DNA of 64,000 nucleotides from Sphingomonas endophytica (GCF_014199415.1 NZ_JACIJN010000003.1:1-64000); one strand, 5' to 3'. Counted from the stretch's first letter, positions 51,368 through 60,133 are shown. Numbers and translations: made by a program. The notes: generated by a model not told the origin, from the letters alone.

Positions 51368-52282
51368 ATGGCAAGCGGACTGGTCGCGCTGCTCGACGAT
51401 ATCGCCGGACTGACGCGGCTGGCGGCGGCATCGCTCGACGATGTCGGGGCCGCCGCCACCAAGGCGGGGACGAAGGCGGCGGGGGTGGTGATCGACGATA
51501 CCGCGGTCACCCCGCGCTATGTCGTCGGGCTGTCGCCGAAGCGCGAACTTCCGATCATCGGCAAGATCGCGCTGGGATCGATCCGCAACAAGTTGCTGTT
51601 CCTGCTGCCCGCCGCGCTGATCCTCAGCGCGATTGCGCCCTGGGCGCTCGCGCCGCTGCTGATGCTGGGCGGCGCGTTCCTGTGCTTCGAGGGCGCGGAG
51701 AAGGTGATCGAGGCGGTGTCCGGCGGGCACGGCGCGGACGAGGAAGCCGTGACCACTGATCCGGTCGCGCTGGAGAAGCAGAAGGTGTCGGGCGCGATCC
51801 GCACCGATTTCATCCTGTCGGCCGAGATCATGGTGATCGCGCTGCGCGAGGTCTCGGACCAGCCGCTGCTGACGCAGGCGGTGACGCTGGCGATCGTCGC
51901 GGTGGCGATCACCGCGGGCGTTTACGGCGTCGTCGCGCTGATCGTGAAGGCGGACGACGTCGGCCTGTATCTGGCGCAGCGGCCCTCGGCAGCGGCGCAG
52001 GCGATCGGACGCGGGCTGGTGAAGGGCGTGCCGGTGCTGATGCAGGTGCTGACCATTGTTGGCACCGCGGCGATGCTGTGGGTCGGCGGCGACCTGCTGA
52101 TCCACAACGCCGCCGACGTCGGCATGCCGGCGCCGGCCGCGTTCGTCCACCATCTCGCCGAGGGTGCAGGCGGCGGGGCACTCGGCTGGCTCGTCAGCGC
52201 GGGGATCGCGGGGGTGTTCGGGCTGATCGTCGGCGGGGTGATCGCCTTGGTGATGCACAAGGTTCATGCGGCGCGGCATTGA
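51368..52282 (+). CDS. DUF808 family membrane protein
   Basis: A 304-residue integral membrane protein like E. coli YedI. The soluble N-terminus (ASGLVALLDDIAGLTRLAA, then DDVGAAATKAGTKAAGVVID) is family-typical; about seven membrane helices follow. YVVGLSPKRELPIIGKI and AFLCFEGAEKVIE are conserved landmarks. No biochemical function is known. It lies 23 bp after astD and may be cotranscribed with it, but probably by chance. Confidence 0.88.
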   Translation: MASGLVALLDDIAGLTRLAAASLDDVGAAATKAGTKAAGVVIDDTAVTPRYVVGLSPKRELPIIGKIALGSIRNKLLFLLPAALILSAIAPWALAPLLMLGGAFLCFEGAEKVIEAVSGGHGADEEAVTTDPVALEKQKVSGAIRTDFILSAEIMVIALREVSDQPLLTQAVTLAIVAVAITAGVYGVVALIVKADDVGLYLAQRPSAAAQAIGRGLVKGVPVLMQVLTIVGTAAMLWVGGDLLIHNAADVGMPAPAAFVHHLAEGAGGGALGWLVSAGIAGVFGLIVGGVIALVMHKVHAARH

Positions 52283-52327
52283 GGTTCGACACAGGCTTGT
52301 CGCCTTCGTGACGGTGTCGCGCTTGAA

Positions 52328-52435
52328 CTCGACAGACATGGGCCCCTGCCTTCGCAGGGGCGACGGCGCTTGTTGATTGGGCGCTCGCCACTTCCACCGT
52401 CGCCCCTGCGAAGGCAGGGGCCCATGTCTGTCGAG
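52328..52435. repeat. REP-like palindrome (family C) with perfect 39-bp arms
   Basis: The arms 52328-52366 and 52397-52435 are exact reverse complements over 39 bases and enclose a 30-base loop. The family core (CCCCTGCCTTCGCAGGGGCG) also forms small hairpins within each arm. It lies between the DUF808 gene and cobA. The perfect match shows that this copy is recent or kept by conversion. Confidence 0.95.
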
Positions 52436-52568
52436 TTGACACGACCGGCCGCCCCAGACGGCACGCCGCTGTGTCCGCAGCAACAACCACCACCAAACCA
52501 ATCCTACGCCGCCGCCAAGCATCGCTCGATTGCACCCCCTGCCGCCCTGCCCCATGTGCGATGGCATC

Positions 52569-53357
52569 ATGGCGACGCTTCTTGATCCCGACGCGCGCGG
52601 CCGCGTCATCCTCGTCGGTGCCGGCCCCGGCGATCCCGGCCTGCTCACCGTCCGTGCGGTGGAGGCGCTGCGCTCAGCCGACGTCGTCGTCCACGACGGG
52701 TTGATCGACCCGCGCGTCCTCGATCTCGCCCCGCCCGAAGCGCATCGCATCTCGGTCGCCAAGCGCCGCGCGCGTCACACGCTGCCGCAGGAAGCGATCA
52801 ACGCGCTGATCGTCGCACATGTGAAGGCCGGCAGCGTCGTCGTGCGGTTGAAGGGCGGCGATCCGTTCATCTTCGGGCGCGGCGGCGAAGAGGTCGAGGC
52901 GGTGCGCGCCGCCGGGCTGGCGGTCGAGGTGATCCCGGGCGTGTCGGCCGCGCTCGGCTGCGCCGCCGAGGCGATGCTGCCGCTCACCCACCGCGACCAC
53001 AGCTCGGCGGTCACCTTCGTCGCCGGCCAGTGCAAGGGGCTGACCGATCAGGACTGGTCGGGACTCGCCGGGCAGGGCCGCACGCTGGTGATCTACATGG
53101 GCGTCGCGACCGCCGAGGCGATTGCCGACAAGCTGATCGCCGACGGCGTCGCGCCCGACATGCCGGTCGCGGTGCTGGAAAAGGGCACGTTGCCCGGTCA
53201 CCGCGCGCTGCGAACACTGCTTGCTGACCTCGGCGCGATGGTGTCGCGCGAGCAGGTTGCGAGCCCGGCGATCATCGTCGTCGGCGAGGTGGTGGAACTG
53301 TCCGACGCCGAAGACCGGCTGGCGGGCTATGCGAAGGTGGCGGAGACGATGGCATGA
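52569..53357 (+). CDS. cobA: Uroporphyrinogen-III C-methyltransferase
   Basis: A 262-residue SAM-dependent enzyme methylating uroporphyrinogen III to precorrin-2, the first step to siroheme. Landmarks are VGAGPGDPGLLTVRAVEAL, YDELI-like VVHDGLIDPRVLDLAP, VVRLKGGDPFIFGRGGEE and AVEVIPGVSAALG. It is the single-function form, without the CysG dehydrogenase-chelatase half. The start is uncertain: 52569 and 52554 both lack a clear ribosome-binding site. It heads the sulfate-assimilation operon, supplying siroheme to CysI. Confidence 0.93.
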   Translation: MATLLDPDARGRVILVGAGPGDPGLLTVRAVEALRSADVVVHDGLIDPRVLDLAPPEAHRISVAKRRARHTLPQEAINALIVAHVKAGSVVVRLKGGDPFIFGRGGEEVEAVRAAGLAVEVIPGVSAALGCAAEAMLPLTHRDHSSAVTFVAGQCKGLTDQDWSGLAGQGRTLVIYMGVATAEAIADKLIADGVAPDMPVAVLEKGTLPGHRALRTLLADLGAMVSREQVASPAIIVVGEVVELSDAEDRLAGYAKVAETMA

Positions 53358-53650
53358 GGCTGGTGACCGGCAACGATCTGGCGACCGGCGACGTGGTGTG
53401 GTGGACCGGCCGCGACTGGTCGCGCCATATCGCCGACGCCAGCGACGCCGGTGAACGCGCCGAGGCGATCGCGCGCGAGGAAGAGGCCGCGCGGCGCGTC
53501 AACGTCCCTTATGTGATTGAGGCGAGCGAGACCCCCGACGGTCCCCGCCCCGCGCATATCAAGGACCGGATTCGCGCGCTCGGCCCGACCGTCCGCCCCG
53601 ATCTGACGCTCAAGCCCGCCGATGCCCTCGCGGGCGACTGGGTGATCTGA
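53354..53650 (+). CDS. DUF2849 protein of the sulfite reductase operon
   Basis: A 98-residue protein that overlaps cobA by 4 bp (ATGA). The start RLVTGNDLATGDVVWWTG and the end LTLKPADALAGDWVI are typical DUF2849. It is found next to cysI in many alphaproteobacteria and is thought to assist sulfite reductase, but no reaction is established. It lies 40 bp before cysI, whose ribosome-binding site is in the gap. Confidence 0.92.
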   Translation: MRLVTGNDLATGDVVWWTGRDWSRHIADASDAGERAEAIAREEEAARRVNVPYVIEASETPDGPRPAHIKDRIRALGPTVRPDLTLKPADALAGDWVI

Positions 53651-53690
53651 ACCCCTCCCCGCCGCCTGTGCGGGGATCGAGGAAGCAACG

Positions 53691-55322
53691 ATGTACAAGT
53701 ACGACGAATATGACCAGTCGATCGTCGATGCGCGGGTCGAGGAGTTTCGCGACCAATGCCAGCGGCGGCTGTCGGGCGAGCTGAGCGAGGATCAGTTCAA
53801 GCCGCTGCGGCTGATGAATGGTCTCTACCTGCAGCTGCACGCCTATATGCTGCGTGTGGCGGTGCCCTATGGCACGCTGAACGCGCGGCAGATGCGGATG
53901 CTGGCGCATGTCGCGCGCAAATACGACCGCGGCTACGGCCACTTCACCACCCGCCAGAACATCCAGTATAATTGGATCAAGCTGGAGGACGCCGCCGACA
54001 TCCTCGCCGAGCTGGCGACGGTCGAGATGCACGCGATCCAGACCAGCGGCAATTGCATTCGCAACATCAGCTCGGACCAGTTCGCGGGCGCTGCCGCCGA
54101 CGAGGTCACCGACCCGCGTCCGTTCGCGGAGTTGCTGCGGCAGTGGAGCACCTTCCACCCCGAATTCACCTACCTGCCGCGCAAGTTCAAGATCGCGGTC
54201 ATCGCGGCGGACGAGGATCGCGCGGCGATGCGGCTCCACGACATCGGGCTGCAATTGCTCGAGCGTGACGGCGTGCTGGGCGCGAAGGTGTTCGTCGGCG
54301 GCGGCATGGGGCGCACGCCGATGATCGCGCCGGAGATCAAGGACTTCATCCCGGCCGACCAGCTGATGAGCTATCTGGAGGCGTGCCTGCGCGTCTACAA
54401 TCGCTATGGCCGGCGCGACAATATCTACAAGGCGCGGATCAAGATCCTGATCCACGAACTGGGCGCGGACAAGTATCGCGCCGAGGTCGAGGAGGAATTT
54501 GAGCAAGTTCGCCAGCTCGGCATCGACCCGCCCGCCGCCGAACTGGCGCGGATCAGCGCGATGTTCGCCGCGCCCGCCTTCGCCGCCTCTGACGGCGCGG
54601 TCGCCGACCGCAGCGACCCGGGCTTCGCGGTGTGGCTCGACCAGAACGTCCGCGCGCACAAGCAGCCCGGCCATGCGATCGTCACCATCTCGCTCAAGCC
54701 GATCGGCGGCATCCCCGGTGACGCCTCCGCCGAGCAGATCGACGTGATGGCCGATCTCGCCGAACGCTACAGCTTCGACGAGCTGCGCGTGACGCACGCA
54801 CAGAACATCGTCCTGCCGCACGTCCGCGTTGCCGATTTGAAGGCGGTCTGGGAGGCGCTCAGCGAGGCCGGGCTGGCCGACGCCAACCTCGACCTGATCA
54901 GCGACATCATCGCCTGCCCGGGGCTCGACTATTGCGCGCTCGCCAATGCACGCTCGATCCCGCTCGCGCAGAAGATCGGGCAGCGCTTTGCCGACCTCGA
55001 CCGGCAGCGCGATCTGGGTGAGCTGAAACTCAAGATCAGCGGCTGCATCAACGCCTGCGGCCACCACCATGCCGGGCACATCGGCATCCTCGGCGTCGAC
55101 CGGAAGGGCACCGAAAATTACCAGCTGCTGCTCGGCGGTTCGGGCGCGGAGGACGTGTCGCTCGGCAAGATCACCGGCCCCGGCTTCGACGAGGACGGCG
55201 TGGTCGATGCGATCGAGCGCGTCACCGACACTTATGTCCGCATCCGGGAGACCGGCGAGCGCTTCGTCGACACCTATCGCCGCGTGGGCATGCAGCCGTT
55301 CAAGGAGGCGATCTATGGTTGA
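53691..55322 (+). CDS. cysI: Sulfite reductase hemoprotein (CysI-like nitrite/sulfite reductase)
   Basis: A 543-residue siroheme- and [4Fe-4S]-containing reductase taking sulfite to sulfide with six electrons. The four cofactor cysteines are in CPGLDYC (C-x5-C) and CINAC (C-x3-C), and NIQYNWIKLEDAADILA plus GNCIRNISSDQFAG are the siroheme/substrate-binding parts. The closely linked cobA makes siroheme. No cysJ flavoprotein is present, so electrons probably come from ferredoxin. GAGG precedes the ATG. The end overlaps the DUF934 gene by 8 bp. Confidence 0.95.
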   Translation: MYKYDEYDQSIVDARVEEFRDQCQRRLSGELSEDQFKPLRLMNGLYLQLHAYMLRVAVPYGTLNARQMRMLAHVARKYDRGYGHFTTRQNIQYNWIKLEDAADILAELATVEMHAIQTSGNCIRNISSDQFAGAAADEVTDPRPFAELLRQWSTFHPEFTYLPRKFKIAVIAADEDRAAMRLHDIGLQLLERDGVLGAKVFVGGGMGRTPMIAPEIKDFIPADQLMSYLEACLRVYNRYGRRDNIYKARIKILIHELGADKYRAEVEEEFEQVRQLGIDPPAAELARISAMFAAPAFAASDGAVADRSDPGFAVWLDQNVRAHKQPGHAIVTISLKPIGGIPGDASAEQIDVMADLAERYSFDELRVTHAQNIVLPHVRVADLKAVWEALSEAGLADANLDLISDIIACPGLDYCALANARSIPLAQKIGQRFADLDRQRDLGELKLKISGCINACGHHHAGHIGILGVDRKGTENYQLLLGGSGAEDVSLGKITGPGFDEDGVVDAIERVTDTYVRIRETGERFVDTYRRVGMQPFKEAIYG

Positions 55323-55776
55323 GGCGTTCGAGGTCGACGTGATCGACGACCGCGCGCATCTGCGCTTCCGCGACGGCGCGGCGCATGAAGAGCCGGCGGT
55401 GACGCTCGACGCCTTTCTCGCCGGCCAGTCGAACGCAACTGCGGTGCGGATCGAACCCGGCGACGATGCGCGCGCGCTGATCCCGCACCTCGACCGGCTG
55501 GCGCTGGTCGAGGTGTCGTTCCCGACGTTCCGGGACGGGCGTGGCTATTCGGTCGCGCGGATCCTGCGCGAGGCGGGCTATGCCGGCGAGCTGCGCGCCG
55601 AGGGTGACGTGCTGGTCGATCAGATCCCGCTGATGCGCCGCTGCGGCTTCGACGCCTTCGCGCCGCATGCTGCGGTCGACCCGGTCGTGCTCAAGCGCTC
55701 GCTGGAGCGCTACGACCATGTCTATCAAAAGGCCGCCGATGCGGCGGTCCCGGTCTGGAAATTGCGCCATGGGTGA
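55315..55776 (+). CDS. DUF934 protein of the sulfate-assimilation operon
   Basis: A 153-residue protein overlapping cysI by 8 bp and cysH by 8 bp. AAGGAGG precedes its ATG. DGRGYSVARILREAGYAGEL and RRCGFDAFAPHAAVDP are typical of DUF934. It is nearly always found between cysI and cysH in alphaproteobacteria, so it likely assists sulfite or APS reduction, but its reaction is unknown. Confidence 0.93.
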   Translation: MVEAFEVDVIDDRAHLRFRDGAAHEEPAVTLDAFLAGQSNATAVRIEPGDDARALIPHLDRLALVEVSFPTFRDGRGYSVARILREAGYAGELRAEGDVLVDQIPLMRRCGFDAFAPHAAVDPVVLKRSLERYDHVYQKAADAAVPVWKLRHG

Positions 55777-56542
55777 GCCTGCCCACGATCTCCCGCTCCA
55801 CAACCTTGACGTCATCGACGTCCGCCCCGCCTTTACCGCCACCGATGCCGCGGCAATGCAGGAGCGGTTCGAGGGTGTGTCCGCGCCCGACATGCTGCGT
55901 GAATTGCTGACCGGCGAGCTGGCCGGCCGGATCGCGGCAGTATCGTCGTTCGGGGCCGAGTCGGCGGTGCTGCTGCACATGATCGCGTCGGTCGACCGCG
56001 ACGTGCCGGTGATCTTTACCAATACGCAGAAGATGTTCGGCGAGACCCTGGCCTATCGCGACGAATTGTCCGAGCGGCTGGGGCTGACCGACCTGCGCGT
56101 GTTCCGCCCCGACCCGCGCCTGTTGCGGCTGAAGGATGAAAAGGGGCTGCGCTGGTCCTACGATCCCGACGGCTGCTGCGACTTGCGCAAGGTCGAGCCG
56201 CTGCGCCGCGCGCTCCTGCCGTTCCAGTCGTGGATTTCGGGGCGCAAGGGCTTTCAGGCGAGCACGCGCAAGGCGCTGCCGCGCTTCGAGGAGGATGAGG
56301 GCCGGTTGAAGATCAACCCGCTCGCCGACTGGTCCAAGGACAAGCTCGATGGCTATTTCGCCGAGCACGACCTGCCGCGCCACCCGCTTGAGGCGCAGGG
56401 CTATCTGTCGATCGGCTGCGCGCCGTGCACGTCTAAGGTGCGGCCGGGCGAGGACCCGCGCGCCGGGCGCTGGCGCGGCTGGGACAAGGTCGAATGCGGC
56501 ATCCATGTCGCGGAAAAGCCGGGCGAAGAACCGGCGTTTTAA
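55769..56542 (+). CDS. cysH: Adenylyl-sulfate reductase (assimilatory, CysH family)
   Basis: A 257-residue thioredoxin- or glutathione-dependent reductase releasing sulfite from adenylyl sulfate. The iron-sulfur ligands are present as the pairs C136-C137 (DGCCDLRKVEPL) and C217/C220 (IGCAPCTSKV), marking the APS rather than PAPS type. The catalytic Cys is C243 in ECGIH. SSFGAESAVLLHMI is the nucleotide-binding motif. It is the last gene of the cobA-DUF2849-cysI-DUF934-cysH operon; cysD, cysN and cysK are elsewhere. Confidence 0.95.
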   Translation: MGEPAHDLPLHNLDVIDVRPAFTATDAAAMQERFEGVSAPDMLRELLTGELAGRIAAVSSFGAESAVLLHMIASVDRDVPVIFTNTQKMFGETLAYRDELSERLGLTDLRVFRPDPRLLRLKDEKGLRWSYDPDGCCDLRKVEPLRRALLPFQSWISGRKGFQASTRKALPRFEEDEGRLKINPLADWSKDKLDGYFAEHDLPRHPLEAQGYLSIGCAPCTSKVRPGEDPRAGRWRGWDKVECGIHVAEKPGEEPAF

Positions 56543-56562
56543 CGGCGGCCGCCCGCGTTGCC

Positions 56563-57198
56563 CTATCGCTCACCATAAGCCGGCAGCGCCAGCTTGAAGC
56601 GGATCGCGGCCGCGCGCAGCACGAAGCCGGCAAGCGCCGCGATCACCGCGGCGTGCCACGGCACCATTCCCATCTCGCGCAGCCCCACGTAGCACCCGGC
56701 CGCCAGCGCGGCAGCGGTGACGTACAATTCGGGGCGCATCAGGATCGAGGGCTCGCCGGCCAGCACGTCGCGGATGATCCCGCCGACGCAGCCGGTCACC
56801 ACCCCCATCAGTGCGGCAGGCAGCGGCGGCACGCCATAGCCGAGCGCCTTGGCCGCACCATAGACGGCATAAGCGGCGAGCCCGACCGCGTCGAACCAGT
56901 CGAGCGCCGCCCCGCGCCACCAGCGCTCGGGCGTGATCCAGATCACCCCGGCCACCAGCAGGCACACCGCCGCGACGCGCGAATCATGCACCCAGAACAC
57001 CGGCGCGCCGATCAGCAGGTCGCGCACCGTCCCGCCGCCGACCCCGGTGATGAGCGCGAAAAAGGCCAGCGTCACCGGCGTCTGCGCGCGTCGCGCCGCC
57101 GCCAGCGCGCCCGAGGCGGCGAATACCGCCAGCCCAGCGACGTCGAGCCACGGCGCGAATGCGGGCAGCAACACCTCCGGGTCGAGCGGCGGAGTCAT
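56563..57198 (-). CDS. TRIC family (UPF0126) cation channel
   Basis: A 211-residue membrane protein with seven predicted helices and two internal repeats, each with a GGG/GGxxRDxL motif (GVGGGTVRDLLIGAPVFW and GCVGGIIRDVLAGEPSIL). Bacterial TRIC proteins form trimeric potassium-type channels. ATG 57198 overlaps the upstream thioesterase stop by 4 bp, so it is in a unit with two thioesterases. It converges with cysH across 20 bp. Confidence 0.88.
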   Translation of the reverse strand: MTPPLDPEVLLPAFAPWLDVAGLAVFAASGALAAARRAQTPVTLAFFALITGVGGGTVRDLLIGAPVFWVHDSRVAAVCLLVAGVIWITPERWWRGAALDWFDAVGLAAYAVYGAAKALGYGVPPLPAALMGVVTGCVGGIIRDVLAGEPSILMRPELYVTAAALAAGCYVGLREMGMVPWHAAVIAALAGFVLRAAAIRFKLALPAYGER

Positions 57199-57578
57199 CC
57201 GGTCGCGCGCTCGATCAGATAGTTCATCCGCGCAGTGGCGATCGGGCGCGTGCGGTTGTCCTGCCACGCCACCGCGGTGACGGTTGCGATCCGCGCGCCG
57301 AGCCGGGTGATCTCGCCCGCCGCGCGCGTGACGTGATCGCGCCCGCCGCGCATGAAGTCGACCGTGGCGTTGATCGGCTTGATCCGCGCCGTCTCCGCCG
57401 CCAGCGCGTGGCGCACCGCCGCGACCGCCGCGACCTCCAGCAACCCGGCGATCGCGCCGCCCTGCAAATAGCCGGGCCGTCCGACGACATGATGGCCGAA
57501 CGGCATCACGATCTCGGGAACGCCGTCGACCAGCTCCAGCGTCACGCCGAGCAGCCCCGCATAGGGGGGCAGCGTCAC
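57195..57578 (-). CDS. PaaI-family thioesterase (hotdog fold)
   Basis: A 127-residue hotdog thioesterase. MPFGHHVVGRPGYLQGGAIA corresponds to the catalytic HxxxGxxxHGG-type region, with Gln replacing His near the turn, and INATVDFMRGGRDHVTRAAG is the family's beta section. Members cleave aryl-CoA or acyl-CoA. GTG 57578 overlaps the upstream thioesterase stop by 4 bp; the longer frame begins inside the neighbour and gives a non-family, Arg-rich extension. The stop overlaps the TRIC start by 4 bp. Confidence 0.82.
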   Translation of the reverse strand: MTLPPYAGLLGVTLELVDGVPEIVMPFGHHVVGRPGYLQGGAIAGLLEVAAVAAVRHALAAETARIKPINATVDFMRGGRDHVTRAAGEITRLGARIATVTAVAWQDNRTRPIATARMNYLIERATG

Positions 57579-58027
57579 GCCGCCACCCGCGGATAATTGC
57601 CAGCGGTCGCCATGAAGGTGGCGGCGACCTGCGCGATCGGATCGGCGGGATCGCCGTCGTGCGCGATGCCGCGCGTGAAGGCGATCGAGCGCGTGACGCG
57701 CAGACATTCGCCGCGCCCGATCACGATCTGCCGCGGGCGGGCGGGGCGCAGATAGTCGATGCGCAGGTCGAGCGTGGCATGCGCGACGAACGTGGCGCAG
57801 CGGTGCCAGACCGCGAGGCTGGTCGCGACATCCATCAGCGCGATGATCGGGCCGGAGGCGATGATGCCGGTCTCTTCATCCCCGACCAGATCCTCGTGCC
57901 ACGGCTGTGCGACCTCGATCCAGCCGACGCCGTGCGCGTGGTAGCGCTGGCCGAGCCGTCCGCCGTGCCCGGCGACCGACGGGGTCTCCAGCAGGTAGCG
58001 CGCCATCGCGGTCGGGTCCCAATCCAT
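57575..58027 (-). CDS. PaaI-family thioesterase (hotdog fold)
   Basis: A 150-residue hotdog-fold protein, a relative of the next gene. HAHGVGWIEVAQPWHEDLVG leads into IIASGPIIALMDVATSLAVW, the position of the acidic catalytic residue (Asp in MDVAT), and HATLDLRIDYLRPA is the family beta strand. ATG 58027 follows AGAGGG. The two adjacent thioesterases may form a heteromer or act on different acyl-CoA esters; no pathway gene is next to them. Confidence 0.82.
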   Translation of the reverse strand: MDWDPTAMARYLLETPSVAGHGGRLGQRYHAHGVGWIEVAQPWHEDLVGDEETGIIASGPIIALMDVATSLAVWHRCATFVAHATLDLRIDYLRPARPRQIVIGRGECLRVTRSIAFTRGIAHDGDPADPIAQVAATFMATAGNYPRVAA

Positions 58028-58213
58028 CGCTCGCCCTCTACACACCCGCCGGGCGCGCGCAACGCCGCATCGGATCGTGGTCCGCTCCGGTGCGGTTCGG
58101 GGGCGACGCCGGGATGTCCCATGATGAACGCGACGTTGTTACAGGTTCATGCAACTGCGCTAAAAGAAACACGTTTCGGTCGCATCACGATTGAATGAAC
58201 GGGAGATTGTTTC

Positions 58214-58519
58214 ATGCGTAAGCTCATGCTCGCCTTCGGCGCGGTCGCCATGGTCGCACCGACGCTGGTCGCCACCACGGTCGATGCCGATGCGCAGCGC
58301 CGCCACAAATATCGCGAATGGCGCGGTAATGACGGTCGCCTGCGCTGCCGCAAGCCCGACGGCACCACCGGGCTGGTGGTCGGCGCCGTCGCCGGCGGTC
58401 TGCTCGGCCGCACCATCGACTCGCGCGGCGACCGGACGCTCGGCACGGTGCTGGGCGGCGTCGGCGGGGCGCTGGCCGGTCGCGAGATCGAGCGGAGCGG
58501 CAAGCGCCAGTGCCGCTGA
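58214..58519 (+). CDS. Exported glycine-zipper 2TM protein
   Basis: A 101-residue protein: signal peptide (MRKLMLAFGAVAMVAPTLVA), then a short basic segment, CRKPDGTTGLVVGAVAGGLLG, and two Gly-rich helices (TLGTVLGGVGGALAGREI) of the Rick_17kDa/glycine-zipper type that insert in the outer membrane or periplasm. GGGAGA precedes the ATG. It is paralogous to the C-terminal half of the gene at 59161. A terminator follows. Confidence 0.85.
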   Translation: MRKLMLAFGAVAMVAPTLVATTVDADAQRRHKYREWRGNDGRLRCRKPDGTTGLVVGAVAGGLLGRTIDSRGDRTLGTVLGGVGGALAGREIERSGKRQCR

Positions 58520-58573
58520 GGCACGAAAAATAACCCGTCGATGCGCCTTTCGGGAGCAAGCGACGTTTGAGGA

Positions 58574-58607
58574 GGCGCGATCCGTGACGGCACGGGTCGC
58601 GCCTTTT
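58574..58607 (+). terminator. Intrinsic terminator after the glycine-zipper gene
   Basis: GGCGCGA (58574-58580) and CCGTG pair with CACGG and TCGCGCC (58597-58603), followed by TTTTA. It separates the gene from osmC. Confidence 0.75.
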
Positions 58608-58633
58608 ACGTGTGACGACAAGGAGAGCAGAAC

Positions 58634-59062
58634 ATGCCTACCCGCAGCGGATCGGCACGGTACGAAGGTTTCGGCAAGGACGGTCATGGCTGGACATCGA
58701 CCCAGTCGGGCGTGCTCAACGACACGCGGTACGGCTTCGGCTCGCGGTTCGAGGACGGGCCGGGCACCAACCCGGAGGAACTGATCGCCGCGGCGCACGC
58801 CAGTTGCTTCACGATGGCGTTGAGCTTCGCGCTGGCGGGTGCGGGCTATAACGATGGCACGCTGGAGACCGACGCACGCGTGACGGTCGAAAAGGACGGC
58901 GACGGCTTCACCATCACCGCGTCCAAGCTGAACCTGAAGGCGAAGGTCCCGGGGATTGATGCCGATGAATTCGCGCGCATCGCCGAAGAGGCCAAGGCGA
59001 ACTGCCCGGTCTCCAAGTTGCTCAAGGCCGACATCAGCCTTACGCATGAGCTGGAACAATAA
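58634..59062 (+). CDS. osmC: OsmC-family peroxiredoxin
   Basis: A 142-residue thiol peroxidase reducing organic hydroperoxides. The two redox cysteines are in AAHASCFTMALSFAL and KANCPVSKLLKA, the OsmC arrangement, and RFEDGPGTNPEELIAAAH is the conserved lead-in. AGGAG precedes the ATG. It lies between two glycine-zipper genes. OsmC is often induced by osmotic or stationary-phase stress; no regulator site is evident here. Confidence 0.92.
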   Translation: MPTRSGSARYEGFGKDGHGWTSTQSGVLNDTRYGFGSRFEDGPGTNPEELIAAAHASCFTMALSFALAGAGYNDGTLETDARVTVEKDGDGFTITASKLNLKAKVPGIDADEFARIAEEAKANCPVSKLLKADISLTHELEQ

Positions 59063-59160
59063 TGTCCTGAAAATGAACGCAAGGTAGTATTGCGTTCACG
59101 CAACCCACGCCCCGCCGTCCACGTTCTCGCCTAACTCTGGTTAGCAGAAGGGAGCGAGTT

Positions 59161-59730
59161 ATGCGTATCATCATGGCGGCGGTGCTCGGGGCGACCGCCT
59201 TGACCTCATTGTCGGTCGCGCCCGCGCAGGCGCAGCGTCCGCGCGAGGCGAACCGCGAGTATCGCGAGGACGTGCGCGACGCGCGCAAGGAATATCGCGA
59301 GGATCTGCGCGATGCGGACTCGCGGCGCGACGTGCGTGAGGCCCGCCGCGAATATCGCGACAATGTTCGCGACGCGCAGCGCGATCGCAACGACCGTGTG
59401 CGCGACTGGCGGCAGTCGCGACGCTACGACTACAACCAGCTCGAGCCCGGCCAGCGCCGCTATTACGCCGACCGTTACTATCGCGACGGTGGCAATTACC
59501 GGCAGCGCGCGCTGACCCGCAACGACCGCGTCTATCGCGGCGGCGACGGTCGCTATTATTGCCGGCGGAACGACGGCACGACCGGCTTGATCGTCGGCGG
59601 GCTGGCCGGCGGTGCGCTCGGCAACGTCATCGCCGGTGGCGGATCGCGGCTGCTCGGGACGCTGGTCGGTGCGGGCGGCGGCGCGTTGCTCGGCCGGCAG
59701 GTCGATCGCGGCCAGGTGGTCTGCCGCTGA
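59161..59730 (+). CDS. Exported protein with charged repeats and a glycine-zipper domain
   Basis: A 189-residue protein: signal peptide (IIMAAVLGATALTSLSVAPA, AQA cleavage), a charged region of degenerate 11-residue units on the core REYREDVRDAR (about residues 28-85), a Tyr/Arg-rich middle (YNQLEPGQRRYYADRYY), and a C-terminal glycine-zipper (GLIVGGLAGGALGNVIAGGG). The last part is 50-60 percent identical by eye to the gene at 58214. AAGGGAG precedes the ATG. The CTAAC/GTTAG inverted repeat at 59131-59144 may be an operator or part of the leader. Confidence 0.82.
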   Translation: MRIIMAAVLGATALTSLSVAPAQAQRPREANREYREDVRDARKEYREDLRDADSRRDVREARREYRDNVRDAQRDRNDRVRDWRQSRRYDYNQLEPGQRRYYADRYYRDGGNYRQRALTRNDRVYRGGDGRYYCRRNDGTTGLIVGGLAGGALGNVIAGGGSRLLGTLVGAGGGALLGRQVDRGQVVCR

Positions 59731-59737
59731 AGAACGG

Positions 59738-59763
59738 GCGCCCGGTGACACGCCGGGCGCTTC
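59738..59763 (+). terminator. Possible weak terminator
   Basis: GCGCCCGG (59738-59745) pairs with CCGGGCGC (59753-59760), followed by TTCGTTG. Confidence 0.4.
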
Positions 59764-59820
59764 GTTGTGGGCGGCACGCGTGGCGGAGCAGCCCTCCCCC
59801 GCTCATGCCACGGGCGTGCG

Positions 59821-60042
59821 TCAGATCAGCCCACCACCCAGCATCAGACGCAGACCAAAGATCAGGATCAGCACGAGGTTGAGGTTGCGCCCGCCATTGC
59901 GCGACGACAGCGCGCCGATCGCCGCGCCGACCACCGCGATCGGGATCACGAACCAATAGCCCCAGGCGAAGAACGGCAGGAACGGCACGATCCCGAGCAG
60001 GAGCGCGACGAGGCCGATGGCGATCGAGAACAGGTTCAGCAT
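59821..60042 (-). CDS. Small two-helix membrane protein
   Basis: A 73-residue protein with membrane helices at about residues 5-35 and 52-70 (LFSIAIGLVALLLGIVPFLP and LNLVLILIFGLRLMLGGGLI). ATG 60042 puts the first helix at the N-terminus; the longer open frame upstream is divergent from the SMR gene and adds a basic stretch. It has the look of small DUF-type envelope proteins; function unknown. Confidence 0.6.
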   Translation of the reverse strand: MLNLFSIAIGLVALLLGIVPFLPFFAWGYWFVIPIAVVGAAIGALSSRNGGRNLNLVLILIFGLRLMLGGGLI

Positions 60043-60133
60043 GCGCCGAACATGGCCCCTCCACCGGTGTCCTGCAAGAGCAAGACACGTCTGACGGCTC
60101 GCCAAGCCGACACCAACGCGCGACAAGGGGCGC

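Noticed and set aside
52328..52435. Insertion sequence or MITE with its own transposase
   Set aside because: No transposase gene or target-site duplication is evident; it fits a REP-like element better.
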